DNA of 64,000 nt from Deltaproteobacteria bacterium (GCA_031263485.1 JAISFS010000183.1:1-64000), one strand, 5' to 3'. Positions 27,340 through 37,194 are shown, counted from the stretch's first letter. Notes: generated from the sequence alone by a model not told the origin. A program made the numbers and translations.

Positions 27340-27768
27340 ACCGACAGCGCCGGGCGGCGGGCGGGCCTCCGGAGGGCGGCGGGGAGCCCGGCCGGCCGTC
27401 TCCGCCCGAGGGCGGAGACGGAAGCGGCGCCGGGCGCCTGTCGTCAGACGCGGTCGCTCTCCGATGGAACGCCGCATCGCCTTGCGCCCGCGCGGTCGGG
27501 CGGCCAGGCACTCTTGGAATTGCCCTTGCCGGCACGGCTTGATTTCGCGCGTTGCGCAGTCTGACGGCATAATCTAACGCCGAATTTATGGCAAACTTTC
27601 TGACTATGGTAATTTGCATATTGGAAAATTACGTGCCAGGCTTCTAATCCAGAGATTATCAACGGGAATTCTGGAAATTTTTAACATTTAAAAAGGCCGC
27701 CAAACAGACGATTTCAGGCCCATGACTGACGACTTCTAAACGATTAGCCAAACCGGGAAGGCCAGACA
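27340..27768. other. Intergenic region with nested palindromes, then AT-rich sequence
   Basis: Palindromic structures occupy 27342-27443. From about 27550 the sequence turns AT-rich up to the methyltransferase gene. No gene is supported. Confidence 0.6.
27342..27443. repeat. Nested inverted repeats after the helicase gene
   Basis: An inner perfect 11-bp stem CCGTCTCCGCC / GGCGGAGACGG (27396-27406, 27411-27421) has loop CGAG. An outer near-perfect pair CGACAGCGCC and GGCGCCTGTCG brackets it. No T-run follows, so it is not a typical terminator; it may be a REP-like or 3'-end stabilising structure. Confidence 0.6.
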
Positions 27769-28878
27769 TTGTCATATGCCGTTCGGTTTGTCACTTTTCG
27801 GTTGATTTCCGGCATCTCGGCAGTCAGGGGCGTGAGAGACAAAGTGATTCGGCCAGGGCACGTAGTCAACGACTCTTTCCGGTTTTATTCCGGGAACGTG
27901 CTGGATGCATACGCCACATGGCCTTCGCCAGATGCCGTCGTTTCCTACGGGGCATACGGCATCAGAGGTTTCGACGGCGATACCGTCGGAGTCGGCGGTC
28001 TGGCAGAATGGTACGGTCCGCATCTGAAAATATGGGACAAGGCAGCGAAACCAAGCACAACCCTCTGGTTCTGGAATTCCGAGATAGGCTGGGCCACGGT
28101 TCATCCCCTTATCGAAAGCCTCGGATGGAAATACGTGCAGACAATCGTCTGGAACAAGGGAATAGGACACATCGCGGGAAACGTCAACGGCAAGACCATC
28201 AGTCGGTTTCCGGTTGTCTCGGAAATATGCGTGCTTTATCAGAGGAAAGCCGTGTTCCGCACGCCTGACGGCCCGTTGGAAGCCCAGGAATGGCTCCGGT
28301 ACGAATGGAAACTGACCGGACTCCCCCTTTCAAGGTCAAACGAGGCGCGCGGGGTGAAGAACGCCGCAACGTGGAAATATTTGACGCATGATTGGCTGTG
28401 GTATTGGCCTCCCGGAGAAATGGAGGTCAAGATGGCCAAGTACGCCACGAAATACGGGGAAAAATCCGGCAGGCCGTACTTTCCCGTCGATGGTTCGCGC
28501 GAAATCACCGCAGACGACCGGGATTCCTTGCTCTATGAATGGCACCATGTTCATGGCTTGACAACCGTATGGAGCAAGAACCTGCTTCAAGGAGAAGAAC
28601 GAGTGCGCAGGGGCGGGAAGTCGGCTCCGCGTTGCCTGTCAAGATCTCAAGCTTCCGCTTTGCGTTTCAACCAAAAGCCTTTGGAATTCATGCGCAGGAT
28701 CGTTTCGGCATCGACGGCCGACGGCGGCGTGATCTGGGAACCTTTCGGCGGGTTGGCATCTGCATCTGTCGCGGCGGTTCAACTGAACCGCTATCCGTGC
28801 GTGGCGGAGATAAACGAAAAATTCCAGCGGGCCGCTTTTGACAGGATTCTAGACGAGTCCAAAAAACGGCATCAATAA
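27769..28878 (+). CDS. DNA methyltransferase of the N4/N6-MTase superfamily, orphan
   Basis: The 369-residue protein has the beta-type motif order: a catalytic motif IV near the N-terminus (DAVVSYGAYGIRGFDGD, S59-Y63) and the SAM-binding motif I near the C-terminus (GGVIWEPFGGLASASVAAV, E324-G328), after NQKPLEFMRRI. Motif IV lacks the common D-P-P-Y and reads SYGAYG. I believe a group of DNA methylases carries GAYG here, but that is from memory. The target site is unknown. No restriction enzyme gene is adjacent, so it is an orphan or a remnant. The TTG start at 27769 has GGGAAGG upstream; a later start is possible. GC is lower than in neighbouring genes, suggesting transfer. Confidence 0.82.
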   Translation: MSYAVRFVTFRLISGISAVRGVRDKVIRPGHVVNDSFRFYSGNVLDAYATWPSPDAVVSYGAYGIRGFDGDTVGVGGLAEWYGPHLKIWDKAAKPSTTLWFWNSEIGWATVHPLIESLGWKYVQTIVWNKGIGHIAGNVNGKTISRFPVVSEICVLYQRKAVFRTPDGPLEAQEWLRYEWKLTGLPLSRSNEARGVKNAATWKYLTHDWLWYWPPGEMEVKMAKYATKYGEKSGRPYFPVDGSREITADDRDSLLYEWHHVHGLTTVWSKNLLQGEERVRRGGKSAPRCLSRSQASALRFNQKPLEFMRRIVSASTADGGVIWEPFGGLASASVAAVQLNRYPCVAEINEKFQRAAFDRILDESKKRHQ

Positions 28879-29841
28879 TTCCAATTTTTTCTCTCCAGGA
28901 CTATCCATGCCATCAATATTCGTTATCCTGTCCTGTAGAGCTCAGGTTGTGTGACTTATTGATTGAATAAATGAGTGATTGAGAGATTGAATATTTGTGG
29001 AATTAGTAACGGAAACCATTATCATCTACATTTTCGACATGACATTAGTTGATTATGCGTTTGACAACATTTATTCCACTTCAAAAACCCCCACACTCAC
29101 CTCCAGGTAGCAATTTGACGGCAGAATGCTGGGGAAATGGGGTGTCAGAATGGCGGTGGCTAAAGGCTTAAGCGCAAGGGTGCCAATGCGATGGCCACAA
29201 AGCGTTCCTCCTCTCAGTCGATGGTGAGCGTTTTTGTTGTGGAATCAACATCGGCAAAAAATCCAATCATAAAATTTAAATTTAATTTTCTCGAATCATT
29301 TTGTCAAAAAATTTCTGTCCACGGTATTCTAATTGGATTAGTGTGACATTTTATAGCCTGATATTCTAGTTCAGCATCTGCTTGGATTTTCGTCACATGG
29401 ATTAATTACAGGAAAAGCTGGAAAAAAGGAGAAAAGGGCAGAACAGGAAAAGGAAAAGTCAGGGAGGAATGACATTACCCGCATCCGGAATCAGAATTAT
29501 CGCGCTGTCATGGCTCTACGATGTGAAATCGTTCTGTCAGCGCCGTTGCCGGAGCTTTCAACGGCATTCGACGCCATTCCGCGGCATTTCGCAGGGCAAC
29601 ATCTGACCTGCTGCCCGTCCGCCCTTGTTCCGTCTTCAAGCAGACTCGCTACGCGGCGTCAGGCCCCCGCTTCCGTATGACGGCGGGGGCCGTTGCCGCC
29701 TTTCCTCAGGCAAGGTGAAACCGGAAGCCAGATCCGCCTGACTCGCGGGGATCACGGCGTTCCGCAGACGATAGTCCGGAATTTGTCACGTAACATCCTG
29801 CGGGTATCACGCGATGGTATCTCGGCTCTCAGCAGCCATTC

Positions 29842-30115
29842 ATGATGCGTTCGCAAAAAGTCTAAAGTATCCTTAAGATGGGGGAGACCTACCCGCCACT
29901 CAGCCATCCGGGTTCAGATGCGCGGAGCCGCTGGGCCGGAAGCCGTTGCTAGGCCCCATAGGCTCGGGGGTTGACGCCCGGAGCTATTGCCGGTGGCACC
30001 GGCCCGGGGACCGTGAGAGGGAGTCGGCCCCGGAGGCCATTGTTGGCGCCGCAAATACGGAGGCCGTGGGCCGGAGATGCATGCCCTGTCTCGTGGCTTT
30101 TTGCGAACGCATCAT
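29842..30115. mobile_element. Candidate MITE-like element with 19-bp terminal inverted repeats
   Basis: ATGATGCGTTCGCAAAAAG (29842-29860) is the exact reverse complement of 30097-30115, bracketing 236 bp with no coding capacity of note. Flanks are only partly complementary. The size and perfect ends suggest a non-autonomous transposon or a decayed IS; no target-site duplication is evident by eye. Confidence 0.5.
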
Positions 30116-30454
30116 TCATGCCGTAATGTCCCTGACTGCGTTTCTTGCGCCGGGACATCGCCAATCTGCATGAACGTTTCATGAACGTTTCAGAGGAATG
30201 CCGCAATCACTATCAGGTAGAGGAATATCTTCACTGTCCCGTCCTCCGGCTCTCGCGCGCATGGCGCGCTGCGGAGGCTCCGCGCCGGGGGTCAGGGCTT
30301 CGCCTCCGCCCTTTTTATCGGGCGTTTCGGCCGAAGGCTTGAGTTTTGCGGACGGGTTCCGGGAGTTTACTGGAAATTATTTCGATACCTCTTGGGGTTT
30401 GTGAGTTTTGCCGGGCGAGGCCATCGCCATTGTCTGCTTCCTACTGACAAAAAA

Positions 30455-30547
30455 CGGGCGCCGAAATGAAAGCCTCCTTGACCATTCGCGGCGCAAGGAG
30501 GATTTCCTCCGCAAGCCCGTTTTCCGTCCGGAAAATTTCGGCGCCCG
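30455..30547. repeat. Structured inverted-repeat segment
   Basis: CGGGCGCCGAAAT (30455-30467) is perfectly inverted at 30535-30547. Inside, CCTCCTTG (30473-30480) pairs with CAAGGAGG (30494-30501). It could form a long branched hairpin. No gene is adjacent. Confidence 0.5.
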
Positions 30548-30994
30548 ACCGCTCAGGACGAAAGGCGTTCGACGGGCAGGCGCACGGGCGGATCTGACAG
30601 GCAACGTTCTGAGAGCGATACACGATAACGCGGCTCGAAAGAGGTTTGGCTAGGGCAGATCAAGATCGGCGCCACCGCGTCTACGGTCCTGCATGTCTTC
30701 GAGCCCGCAGATCTGCGGGCCCAAGTGCCAAAGCCACGGCAAAGCGGAGCCAATGGGGAACGGAAGAAAGCCGCCCCGAAGTAGGAGCGGGCAAGCCTTG
30801 GCAGGCCGCTCCCTTCGCTGGCTCTCCTGGCGGTGTCCCGCCCGCCTGAACGTGCCCGACGCTCCCGCAGGCGGGAAAACGCGTCACAGGGCCGAACTGC
30901 GCCATATCCGCCGCATTCGAGCCGCCGCGTGTTCCACCGCAACGTGTTCCATCGCCGCGCTGAGGCGGTGATGCCCGCTCGGTCCCCGACATGG

Positions 30995-31029
30995 AAAAGG
31001 CCCCCCTCTTAACCGCAGAGGGGGGCCTT
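30995..31029 (-). terminator. Rho-independent terminator of the Pro/Ala-rich lipoprotein gene
   Basis: A perfect 13-bp stem AAGGCCCCCCTCT / AGAGGGGGGCCTT with a 7-nt loop. On the minus strand it ends in a short T-run (plus-strand AAAA at 30995-30998). It lies 54 nt beyond the stop. Confidence 0.85.
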
Positions 31030-31082
31030 CCCAGGAAAACATCCCGTGCCGGGGGCGGCGCACCGCCCAGGGCGTTGCGGGA

Positions 31083-31508
31083 TTACTCGGCCGCAGGATC
31101 GGCGGGCGCGTCGGCCGGCGGAGTCTCAGCGGGAGAATCGGCGGGCGCATCGGCCGGAGGAACGGCGGGCGCGTCGGTCGGCGGGGTCTCTGCAGGAGGA
31201 TCGGCGGGCGGCGTCTCGGCAGGAGCCTCGGCGGGCGCGTCGGGAGTCGCCGGCGCGATCACGGTGTCACCGGCTGCCGGGGCCTCGGTCACTGCAGCGG
31301 GCTCGGCCGGCGTCGTGTCGGCGGGCTCGGAGGGTTGGGCCGCGGGCGGGGTAGCGGGGACATCGCCGGCCGAGGGCGGCGCGGCCTGCCTGGCTGGCGT
31401 GGGCGGCTGGGGGGGCGGCGACGGCGTGGACTCGCCGCAGGAGCTCACAACGAACATGGCCAACATGCTGGCAGTAAACACCATCAATAGGGTCTTGAAC
31501 GGATTCAT
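31083..31508 (-). CDS. Small Pro/Ala/Glu-rich lipoprotein
   Basis: The 141-residue protein has a lipoprotein signal (TLLMVFTASMLAMFVVSSC, lipobox VSSC near residue 24). The mature part is almost entirely Pro, Ala, Glu, Asp and Thr, with repeated PADAPAD and PAETPPAD words and no hydrophobic core. It is likely an extended, acidic, disordered chain anchored in the outer or inner membrane. GGGAGG lies about 6 nt before the ATG, and a perfect terminator follows the stop, so I take it as real despite its composition. Function unknown. No neighbour suggests a partner. Confidence 0.75.
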   Translation of the reverse strand: MNPFKTLLMVFTASMLAMFVVSSCGESTPSPPPQPPTPARQAAPPSAGDVPATPPAAQPSEPADTTPAEPAAVTEAPAAGDTVIAPATPDAPAEAPAETPPADPPAETPPTDAPAVPPADAPADSPAETPPADAPADPAAE

Positions 31509-32329
31509 AATGCCTCCCTCGGGGGAACACTGCGGGGTTCGGCGCAGGTGATGGTAACGGCCCCGTGGTAGGGGCCCGATATAGTGTAGCTTCGCGTTGG
31601 CGAATAGCGCACCGGGCGCGTAGGCGCAGAGGCCCGGAGGGGCCTGCCGTCAGCCTGCGGAGGAGCCTTCCCCCGGCGCGGACGAAAAGGAGGGCAAGTC
31701 CGGACGGCCCCTCGCGGCGGTACAGGCCCGTGCGGAGCCTCCCTCCGGTGGAGCCGCAACTCGGGCGGGCGCGGTCCCCCTTTTTGACAGCGGGCTAATC
31801 GTGCCACAGAAAACCCCGAAAATCAACTTTTTTCTCCTTTCAAATTATCGGCGGCTTTTGACGATCCGTTGCCACTGCGTACTTTCCGAAACGATCCTCC
31901 AATGACAGGCCCGGCTACTCAATGATCAGTCAGCGCCTGCGGGAACCCGGTCGGAAACACTTCGGAAACCGCCCCAATCGAAAATGCGATCCTCCAGCAA
32001 ACTCCCGCCGCAGGCCGCCCGCACACTCCTAACGTAACCGACCGCATAAACCGACCCATGCCGACCGCATAAACCAACGCGTCCGACCGCATTCTTCAGC
32101 GCGGGCCGCGCGGGCCGCCCGCATGCTTCGACGCGACCGATCGCATTCTCCAAGGCGGGCCGCCCGCAGCCAAAGAAATCCCACGCAGCGCTCCTCCGCG
32201 GCCAGCCGTGCGCGTTTTGCGGAAACGCGAAAAGCGCACTGCACCTGCCCTTGTTCGTAAGCGCCGTCTTCCGCAAAGCGCCCCGTAACCGTCCGGCCCG
32301 CAGGCGGAGCCGAGGCGCCCGAGCGGACG

Positions 32330-32456
32330 CCCCTATGGAATTCCGCGGCCTTCGCCGCGTCCGATCGCACGCACCTATGGACTTCCGCGGCCTTCGCCGC
32401 GTCTGATCGCACGCCCCTATGGACTTCAGTGGCCTTCGCCGCGACCGATACCGCCG
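32330..32456. repeat. 42-bp tandem repeat
   Basis: Three units share CCTATGGA, CCGCGGCCTTCGCCGCG and GATCGCACG, spaced exactly 42 bp apart. The third unit is slightly diverged. Confidence 0.7.
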
Positions 32457-32560
32457 ACCGGCGGCCCGTTCCCCGCGCCGCAGGGCCGGAAGGAGGGGGG
32501 AATTATTCCCAAATGATCGCATGTGGGGCTAAATTGCCAAAACATGTTACGTTTTATCTC

Positions 32561-32589
32561 TTGTGATCTCTAGTTTTTTCCGCTACAAT
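32561..32589 (+). promoter_or_regulatory. Sigma70-type promoter for accAD
   Basis: TTGTGA (32561-32566), a 17-bp spacer and TACAAT (32584-32589). The leader to the ATG at 32717 would be about 120 nt. Confidence 0.65.
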
Positions 32590-32716
32590 TTACAGTTAGC
32601 CTGTCGGGTCCCGGAAGGCGGCGTTCGACCGGGGACCGGCGCGCGCAGGCGCCCCGGCACCGGCCCGTCCCAGTCCATACGTCGGCCCCCTCGCGGGGGC
32701 CGCCTTCGGAGAAGCA

Positions 32717-34594
32717 ATGTCCAACGCCCCAGCCGACATAGTGGAGCTCTTCCGCAAGAGGACCCGCTCCCCCTTGAGGCCCCGCGCAAGCGATCTCATC
32801 CAGGCCATCTTTCCCATGTTCCGCAAGGCGAGCCCCCAGTCCGGGGCGCTCATCCTGGGGGAATGCGAGCAGTGGGGCCGTCACATCTTCGTCATCGCCC
32901 AGCAGAAGCCCAAGCCCGAGAACCTCCGCACCAAGGAAGACCTGGCGAAACTCAACCACGGGATGCTCACCGCCGAGGACCACTCGCGCATCATGCGCTT
33001 CCTGAAGGCGGCGAACGACACCCGCCTGGACGGTGGCCCGGCCTCCATAGTCACGCTCATCGACACCTACGGCGCCGACATCTCCATGGAGTCGGCCAAG
33101 TACTACCAGGCGTTCTTCATCGCGCACCTCATCCGGGACTTTCTGACCATCCCGGTGCCCACCGTCTCCGCCATCATCGGGGAAGGCGGCTCGGGCGGCG
33201 CGCTAGCCATCCAGATGACCGACCGCCGGGCGCAGTTCGACGACGCCCTCTACGCCACGGCCCCCCCGGAAAGCCTGGCCGCCATCATCTTCCGGGACGC
33301 CACCAAGGTGAAGGAGGCGCTCGAGATCTCCAAGCCCACCGCCGGGGAACTCCTGGAGCTGGGCATCATCGACGAGGTGCTCCCCTCCCCCAAGTCCGTT
33401 ACGGACGTCCAGGGCTACGCCAAGGCGCTGGGCGGGTACCTGGAGCGGCAGGTGAAGGACCTGGCCCGGCGCAAGCCGGAGGCGCTGTTGCGCGTGAGGC
33501 GCACCCGGTCCAAGGCCTTCGGGGTGAACGCCGTGGACGCCGCCAAAAAGCCGCGGACCTGGGCCTCCTTCTTCCGGCTCACCCCCATCCGCCGCCTGGC
33601 CCGAGAGACCCCGAGGGACATCAAGACCTTCGCTCTCCCCGGCCAGGAGCTCCAGCCCTCGGCGGAATGGGGCGTGGAGTCCGACCCGGCGGTCTTCCAG
33701 GGCCCGGACCGCTACGTGAAGTGCGGGGACATGAACCTCAAGGCGGGCTCCAGCGAGCAGGGCTGCGGCGCGGTGATCCCCCTGTCGGCGTTCTTGGCCA
33801 ACCACTACGTCTGCCCCAGCTGCGGGCACTCAAGGGTCATGGGGGCCATGGGCTGGATCAGCTGCCTCTCGGACGCCGACAGCTTCAAGGAACTCAACCG
33901 GGATCTCACCGTGCATCACCTGCTGCACCCGACCCTGCTCACGCAGGAGTACGCCGACTTCATCGCCAAGCAGGACCAGCGGAGCTCCTTCCACGAGGCC
34001 CTGGTCACCGGAGAGGCCACGGTCTTCGGCCTCCCGGTGGCCCTGGCGGTCTGCGACTTCTACTTCGCCGGCGGCACCATGGGCGTCGTCTTCGGCGAGA
34101 AGTTCTTCCGCCTGTGCGAGTACGCCATCTCCAAGTCGCTCCCGCTCGTCAGCCTGTGTTGCTCCGGCGGCGCTCGGGTCCTGGAGGGCACGCCGGCGCT
34201 CATGCAGATGGTCAAGACCGTGAACTCCATCACCCGCCTCAAGCACGACGGGCTCCCATTCATCTCCGTATTGGGCGACCCGTCCACCGGGGGCGCCATC
34301 GCGAGCTACGCCGCGCTGGGGGACGTCATCCTGGCCGAGCCCCAGGCGCTCGTCATCTTCACGGGCCCGCGGGTCATGGAAGCCCGCGGCTTCGCCGTGA
34401 ACGAGGAGGACGTGCGCGCCGCCGCGCTGTGCCGCGCCTCGGTCCAGTGCTACGAGGACATGGAGTTCTTCGGGCCCATCCGCGGCATCCACGAGGTGGC
34501 CCCCCGCAAGGACCTGAAGCGCAGCATCTTCAAGTATCTGGAATACTACCGCAACTCGAAGCCGTCACACAACCGCTACTGGGCCCAGGCTTAA
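32717..34594 (+). CDS. accAD: Fused acetyl-CoA carboxylase carboxyltransferase, alpha-beta order
   Basis: The 625-residue protein joins both carboxyltransferase subunits, which move the carboxyl group from biotin to acetyl-CoA to make malonyl-CoA for fatty acids. Residues about 1-245 are AccA-like (VTLIDTYGADI, SAIIGEGGSGGALAIQ, TAGELLELGIIDEVLP). Residues about 320-620 are AccD-like (CCSGGARVLEGTPALMQM, SVLGDPSTGGAIASYA, IFTGPRVMEA). The AccD zinc ribbon is altered: cysteines are C336, C350, C366 and C369, so the usual first C-x2-C is split by 13 residues, while the last C-x2-C and the 15-residue gap are kept. The order alpha-beta is the reverse of many fused forms. The 265-nt gap to ruvB holds a tandem repeat. 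Confidence 0.92.
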   Translation: MSNAPADIVELFRKRTRSPLRPRASDLIQAIFPMFRKASPQSGALILGECEQWGRHIFVIAQQKPKPENLRTKEDLAKLNHGMLTAEDHSRIMRFLKAANDTRLDGGPASIVTLIDTYGADISMESAKYYQAFFIAHLIRDFLTIPVPTVSAIIGEGGSGGALAIQMTDRRAQFDDALYATAPPESLAAIIFRDATKVKEALEISKPTAGELLELGIIDEVLPSPKSVTDVQGYAKALGGYLERQVKDLARRKPEALLRVRRTRSKAFGVNAVDAAKKPRTWASFFRLTPIRRLARETPRDIKTFALPGQELQPSAEWGVESDPAVFQGPDRYVKCGDMNLKAGSSEQGCGAVIPLSAFLANHYVCPSCGHSRVMGAMGWISCLSDADSFKELNRDLTVHHLLHPTLLTQEYADFIAKQDQRSSFHEALVTGEATVFGLPVALAVCDFYFAGGTMGVVFGEKFFRLCEYAISKSLPLVSLCCSGGARVLEGTPALMQMVKTVNSITRLKHDGLPFISVLGDPSTGGAIASYAALGDVILAEPQALVIFTGPRVMEARGFAVNEEDVRAAALCRASVQCYEDMEFFGPIRGIHEVAPRKDLKRSIFKYLEYYRNSKPSHNRYWAQA

Positions 34595-34680
34595 GCCGGG
34601 GGCAGTCCGCGGCGCCGTCGCGGTCGGAATGCCGGAGGGCACGATCCGGCCCGCGGCCGTTTCCGGACGCCAGGCACTGC

Positions 34681-34790
34681 ATCAAGGGACGCGGAAACGC
34701 GCGGAACGGCATGAAGGGGCACGTAAACGCGCGGAACGGCATGAAGGGGCGCAAAACCGCTCGTTACGGTATGAAAGGTCGCGGAAACGC
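34681..34790. repeat. 30-bp tandem repeat before ruvB
   Basis: Units containing GCGGAACGGCATGAAGGGGC recur at 34701 and 34731 and a diverged copy (TCGTTACGGTATGAAAGG) at 34761, 30 bp apart, with a partial unit before them. This fills most of the accAD-ruvB gap (34595-34864). Confidence 0.7.
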
Positions 34791-34864
34791 TTTACGGGCG
34801 CGGACGGGGCGCGGAGGGCGCAGACGAGGCGCGGAGCAAGCCCGCCCGCGCCCGAAAGGGTGAG

Positions 34865-35893
34865 ATGAAAAGGAAGATGTTCGATCCCGCGCGCGGTCCC
34901 GACGATCTGCAGGCCGCCGCCGTCCTGCGCCCGCGAACCCTGGAGGAGTTCATAGGGCAACGGGAGATAAAGGCCCAGCTCCAAATCTCGATCACTGCCG
35001 CCCGCAACCGCGGGGACTCGCTTGACCACGTGATCCTCCACGGGCACCCGGGCCTGGGCAAGACCACCCTCGCCAACATCCTGAGCGTGGAGATGGGCGC
35101 GGGCTTCAAGAGCACCTCCGGGCCCGTCATCATGAGGGCCGGTGACCTCGCGGGACTGCTCTCCAACCTCGAGCAGGGCGACGTGCTCTTCATAGACGAG
35201 ATCCACCGTCTCCCCCCATCCGTGGAGGAAATCCTCTACCCCGCCATGGAGGAATTCCTCCTGGACGTGATGGTGGGCCAGGGTCCCGGCTCGCGGGCCG
35301 TGCGCATCGAGCTCCCGCGCTTCACGCTGGTCGGCGCCACCACCCGGTTGGGGCTCCTCACCTCCCCTTTGCGCGACCGCTTCGGAATCCAGCTTAAGCT
35401 CGACTTCTACCTCGCGGAGGACCTCACCGCCATAGTCCGCCGCGCCGCCGAGATCCTGAACGTCCAACTCACCGACGACGGCGCCCTGGAGATTGCCCGC
35501 CGCAGCCGCGGCACGCCCCGCATCGCCGGCAGGCTCCTGAGGCGCGTGAGGGACTTCGCCGAGGTGGCGGGGAAACAGGCGATCGACCGCGAGACCGCCG
35601 ACCAGGCCCTGCTCATCGAGGGGATAGACCGGCTGGGCCTGGACAGGACGGATCGGAGGATCCTAGAGATCCTGTGCCGCGACTTCCTGGGCGGCCCTGT
35701 GGGACTGACGGCGCTGGCCGCGACCCTCGGCGAGGAGGCAGAGACGCTCGTCGAGGTCTGCGAGCCCTACCTGGTCAAGGAAGGCTTCATAGTGCGCACC
35801 AGGCGCGGCCGCGTCGCGACCGCCAAGGCCTGGAGACACCTTGGGATCGAGCCCCCGGTCGAACCCGGCTCCGGTCCACAGCCGGGGCAGTAG
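34865..35893 (+). CDS. ruvB: Holliday junction branch migration ATPase RuvB
   Basis: The 342-residue protein is full-length RuvB. It shows [12 protein letters not shown], Walker [13 protein letters not shown], Walker [10 protein letters not shown], the sensor motif [20 protein letters not shown] and the C-terminal winged helix ([25 protein letters not shown]). RuvB hexamers drive branch migration with RuvA, ahead of RuvC cleavage. No ruvA or ruvC lies in the window. The ATG has GGGTGAG directly before it. It shares direction with accAD, from which it is separated by the 30-bp repeats. Confidence 0.97.
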   Translation: MKRKMFDPARGPDDLQAAAVLRPRTLEEFIGQREIKAQLQISITAARNRGDSLDHVILHGHPGLGKTTLANILSVEMGAGFKSTSGPVIMRAGDLAGLLSNLEQGDVLFIDEIHRLPPSVEEILYPAMEEFLLDVMVGQGPGSRAVRIELPRFTLVGATTRLGLLTSPLRDRFGIQLKLDFYLAEDLTAIVRRAAEILNVQLTDDGALEIARRSRGTPRIAGRLLRRVRDFAEVAGKQAIDRETADQALLIEGIDRLGLDRTDRRILEILCRDFLGGPVGLTALAATLGEEAETLVEVCEPYLVKEGFIVRTRRGRVATAKAWRHLGIEPPVEPGSGPQPGQ

Positions 35894-37194
35894 TCCGGAC
35901 TCCCGGGCACCTGCGGCCGGGCTTGGACTGAGCGGGCCGCGTGGGGCGAATGCCGCCGCAAGAGTCCGTAAAGAGCGATGTTCGCACCGTTTTTTCCGGC
36001 GCGGCCTTACGGATATCGCCGGATCGGCGGATCCGGCATCCTGGCGCGGAGGGAACTTCGTATTTCGCCATGAAAAGCCGCCGCTTCCTCTTGAATGCCC
36101 CCTCTTCCCGAAAAACCGCCCCTCGCGCCGGGAAGCCTCGTTCGGGCTGGAATACATCACCGAAACGAAATTTCGCCCTGCGCGGGGACGCAGCCGCTTC
36201 GAAAGCCCTGAGGCTAGGGACCTGAAGTCATCTAGCGCGACCCGCCGGAACATCTGTTCAAAGTAAAGATTTTCGGAGCTACAGGGCAACAACGCGGAAA
36301 AAATAAATTTCAGAATAGAAATTTTATGGACACCCGCAGGCATTTTCGGGGAATAAAATGTCCTGAAATCATGATTCAGTGATACAAACATCTTGTTTTA
36401 ACTGAACATAATAACTTTATTTTATAAATATAATATTTTATATATCTCGCGAACCCCTTGCAAAACCGTTGAGTAAGGATATAATCCATTCGTTTGCGAG
36501 CCGATATTTCGAAAATCCGAACCCACTCCAGCCGTGACCACTCCAGCTCCCCCCTCTCAGCTCTGACCCACTTGCGACCTTCCTGAAGCCTTTCGGGGCG
36601 CCTGAAACTCCGTTTCAGGCGGCATCAGTCGTTTTGCGACTTTCGCATGCCCTCGTCCGGCGCGATTCCGCGTCCGGCGCGATGCCGCAGTCCGGCGCGA
36701 TTCCGCGTCCGGCGCGATGCCGCAGTCCGGCGCGGTGCCGCAGTCCGGCGCGATGCCGCACTCCGGCACGTCCCGCGCCCTGCTTGCTTCCTAAGGCTCC
36801 ATGTGGACGACACGGGTCCGGAGGGGAAACTCGCCTCGGCACGGCGGCCCGCGCAATGCTTCCCGAAGCGTTGCGCGTTCCGCAGACGCCGCCTCCACGC
36901 TTGACCGGTACGGCAGGCAAGGAGATCTTCCTTGACTTCGTGTTGCCTTCGCGTAACGCGGACCAGCAGAGCCGTTGCCCGGCGCGGGCGGGCCGCTTCC
37001 CGCATGGAGGGAACCATCCGCGCTTCGCAGACGACGAAAGCCGCCGCCCGGCGGGGACCGGCGGGCCGCATGGCCCGGACGCCCCGTCGAGCCGTGACCG
37101 ATCCCTACGATGCTCCCGCCCGCAGGCGTCCGCCTGCGCGCTAAACAACTATACGATGAGCCCTTCCGTCGGAAGGGCCAGAAGGAGAAATTCC
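35894..37194. other. Intergenic region with AT-rich patch and short GC-rich repeats
   Basis: About 1.3 kb with no supported gene. Positions 36240-36480 are strikingly AT-rich. From 36655 to 36775 the words CGCGATTCCG and CGCGATGCCG, each followed by a CAGTCCGG or CGTCCGG word, repeat about every 17-18 bp. AAGGAG before 37195 belongs to the next gene. Confidence 0.6.
36655..36775. repeat. Short GC-rich tandem repeat, about 17-18 bp
   Basis: About seven units alternate CGCGATTCCGCGTCCGG and CGCGATGCCGCAGTCCGG. Open frames run through it in several frames because of the repeat, not because of coding. Confidence 0.7.

Larger units (their letters stand above)
28879..31082. other. Long gene-poor region with inverted-repeat elements
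   Basis: About 2.2 kb with no supported gene. Positions 28880-29450 are AT-rich. Inverted-repeat elements lie at 29842-30115 and 30455-30547, and a minus-strand terminator at 30995-31029. Together with the methyltransferase gene this looks like an acquired and decayed segment. Confidence 0.55.
31509..32716. other. Intergenic region with 42-bp repeats and accAD promoter
   Basis: No convincing gene. A minus-strand open frame at 31926-32522 overlaps a 42-bp tandem repeat and lacks a binding site. The promoter for accAD is at 32561-32589. Confidence 0.55.

Noticed and set aside
31926-32522. Minus-strand open frame of 198 codons
   Set aside because: No binding site, Arg-rich low complexity, and part of it is a 42-bp tandem repeat.
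36634-37194. Upstream extension of the Sel1-repeat gene
   Set aside because: It runs through an 18-bp tandem repeat; the ATG at 37195 has AAGGAG and starts a signal-like segment.
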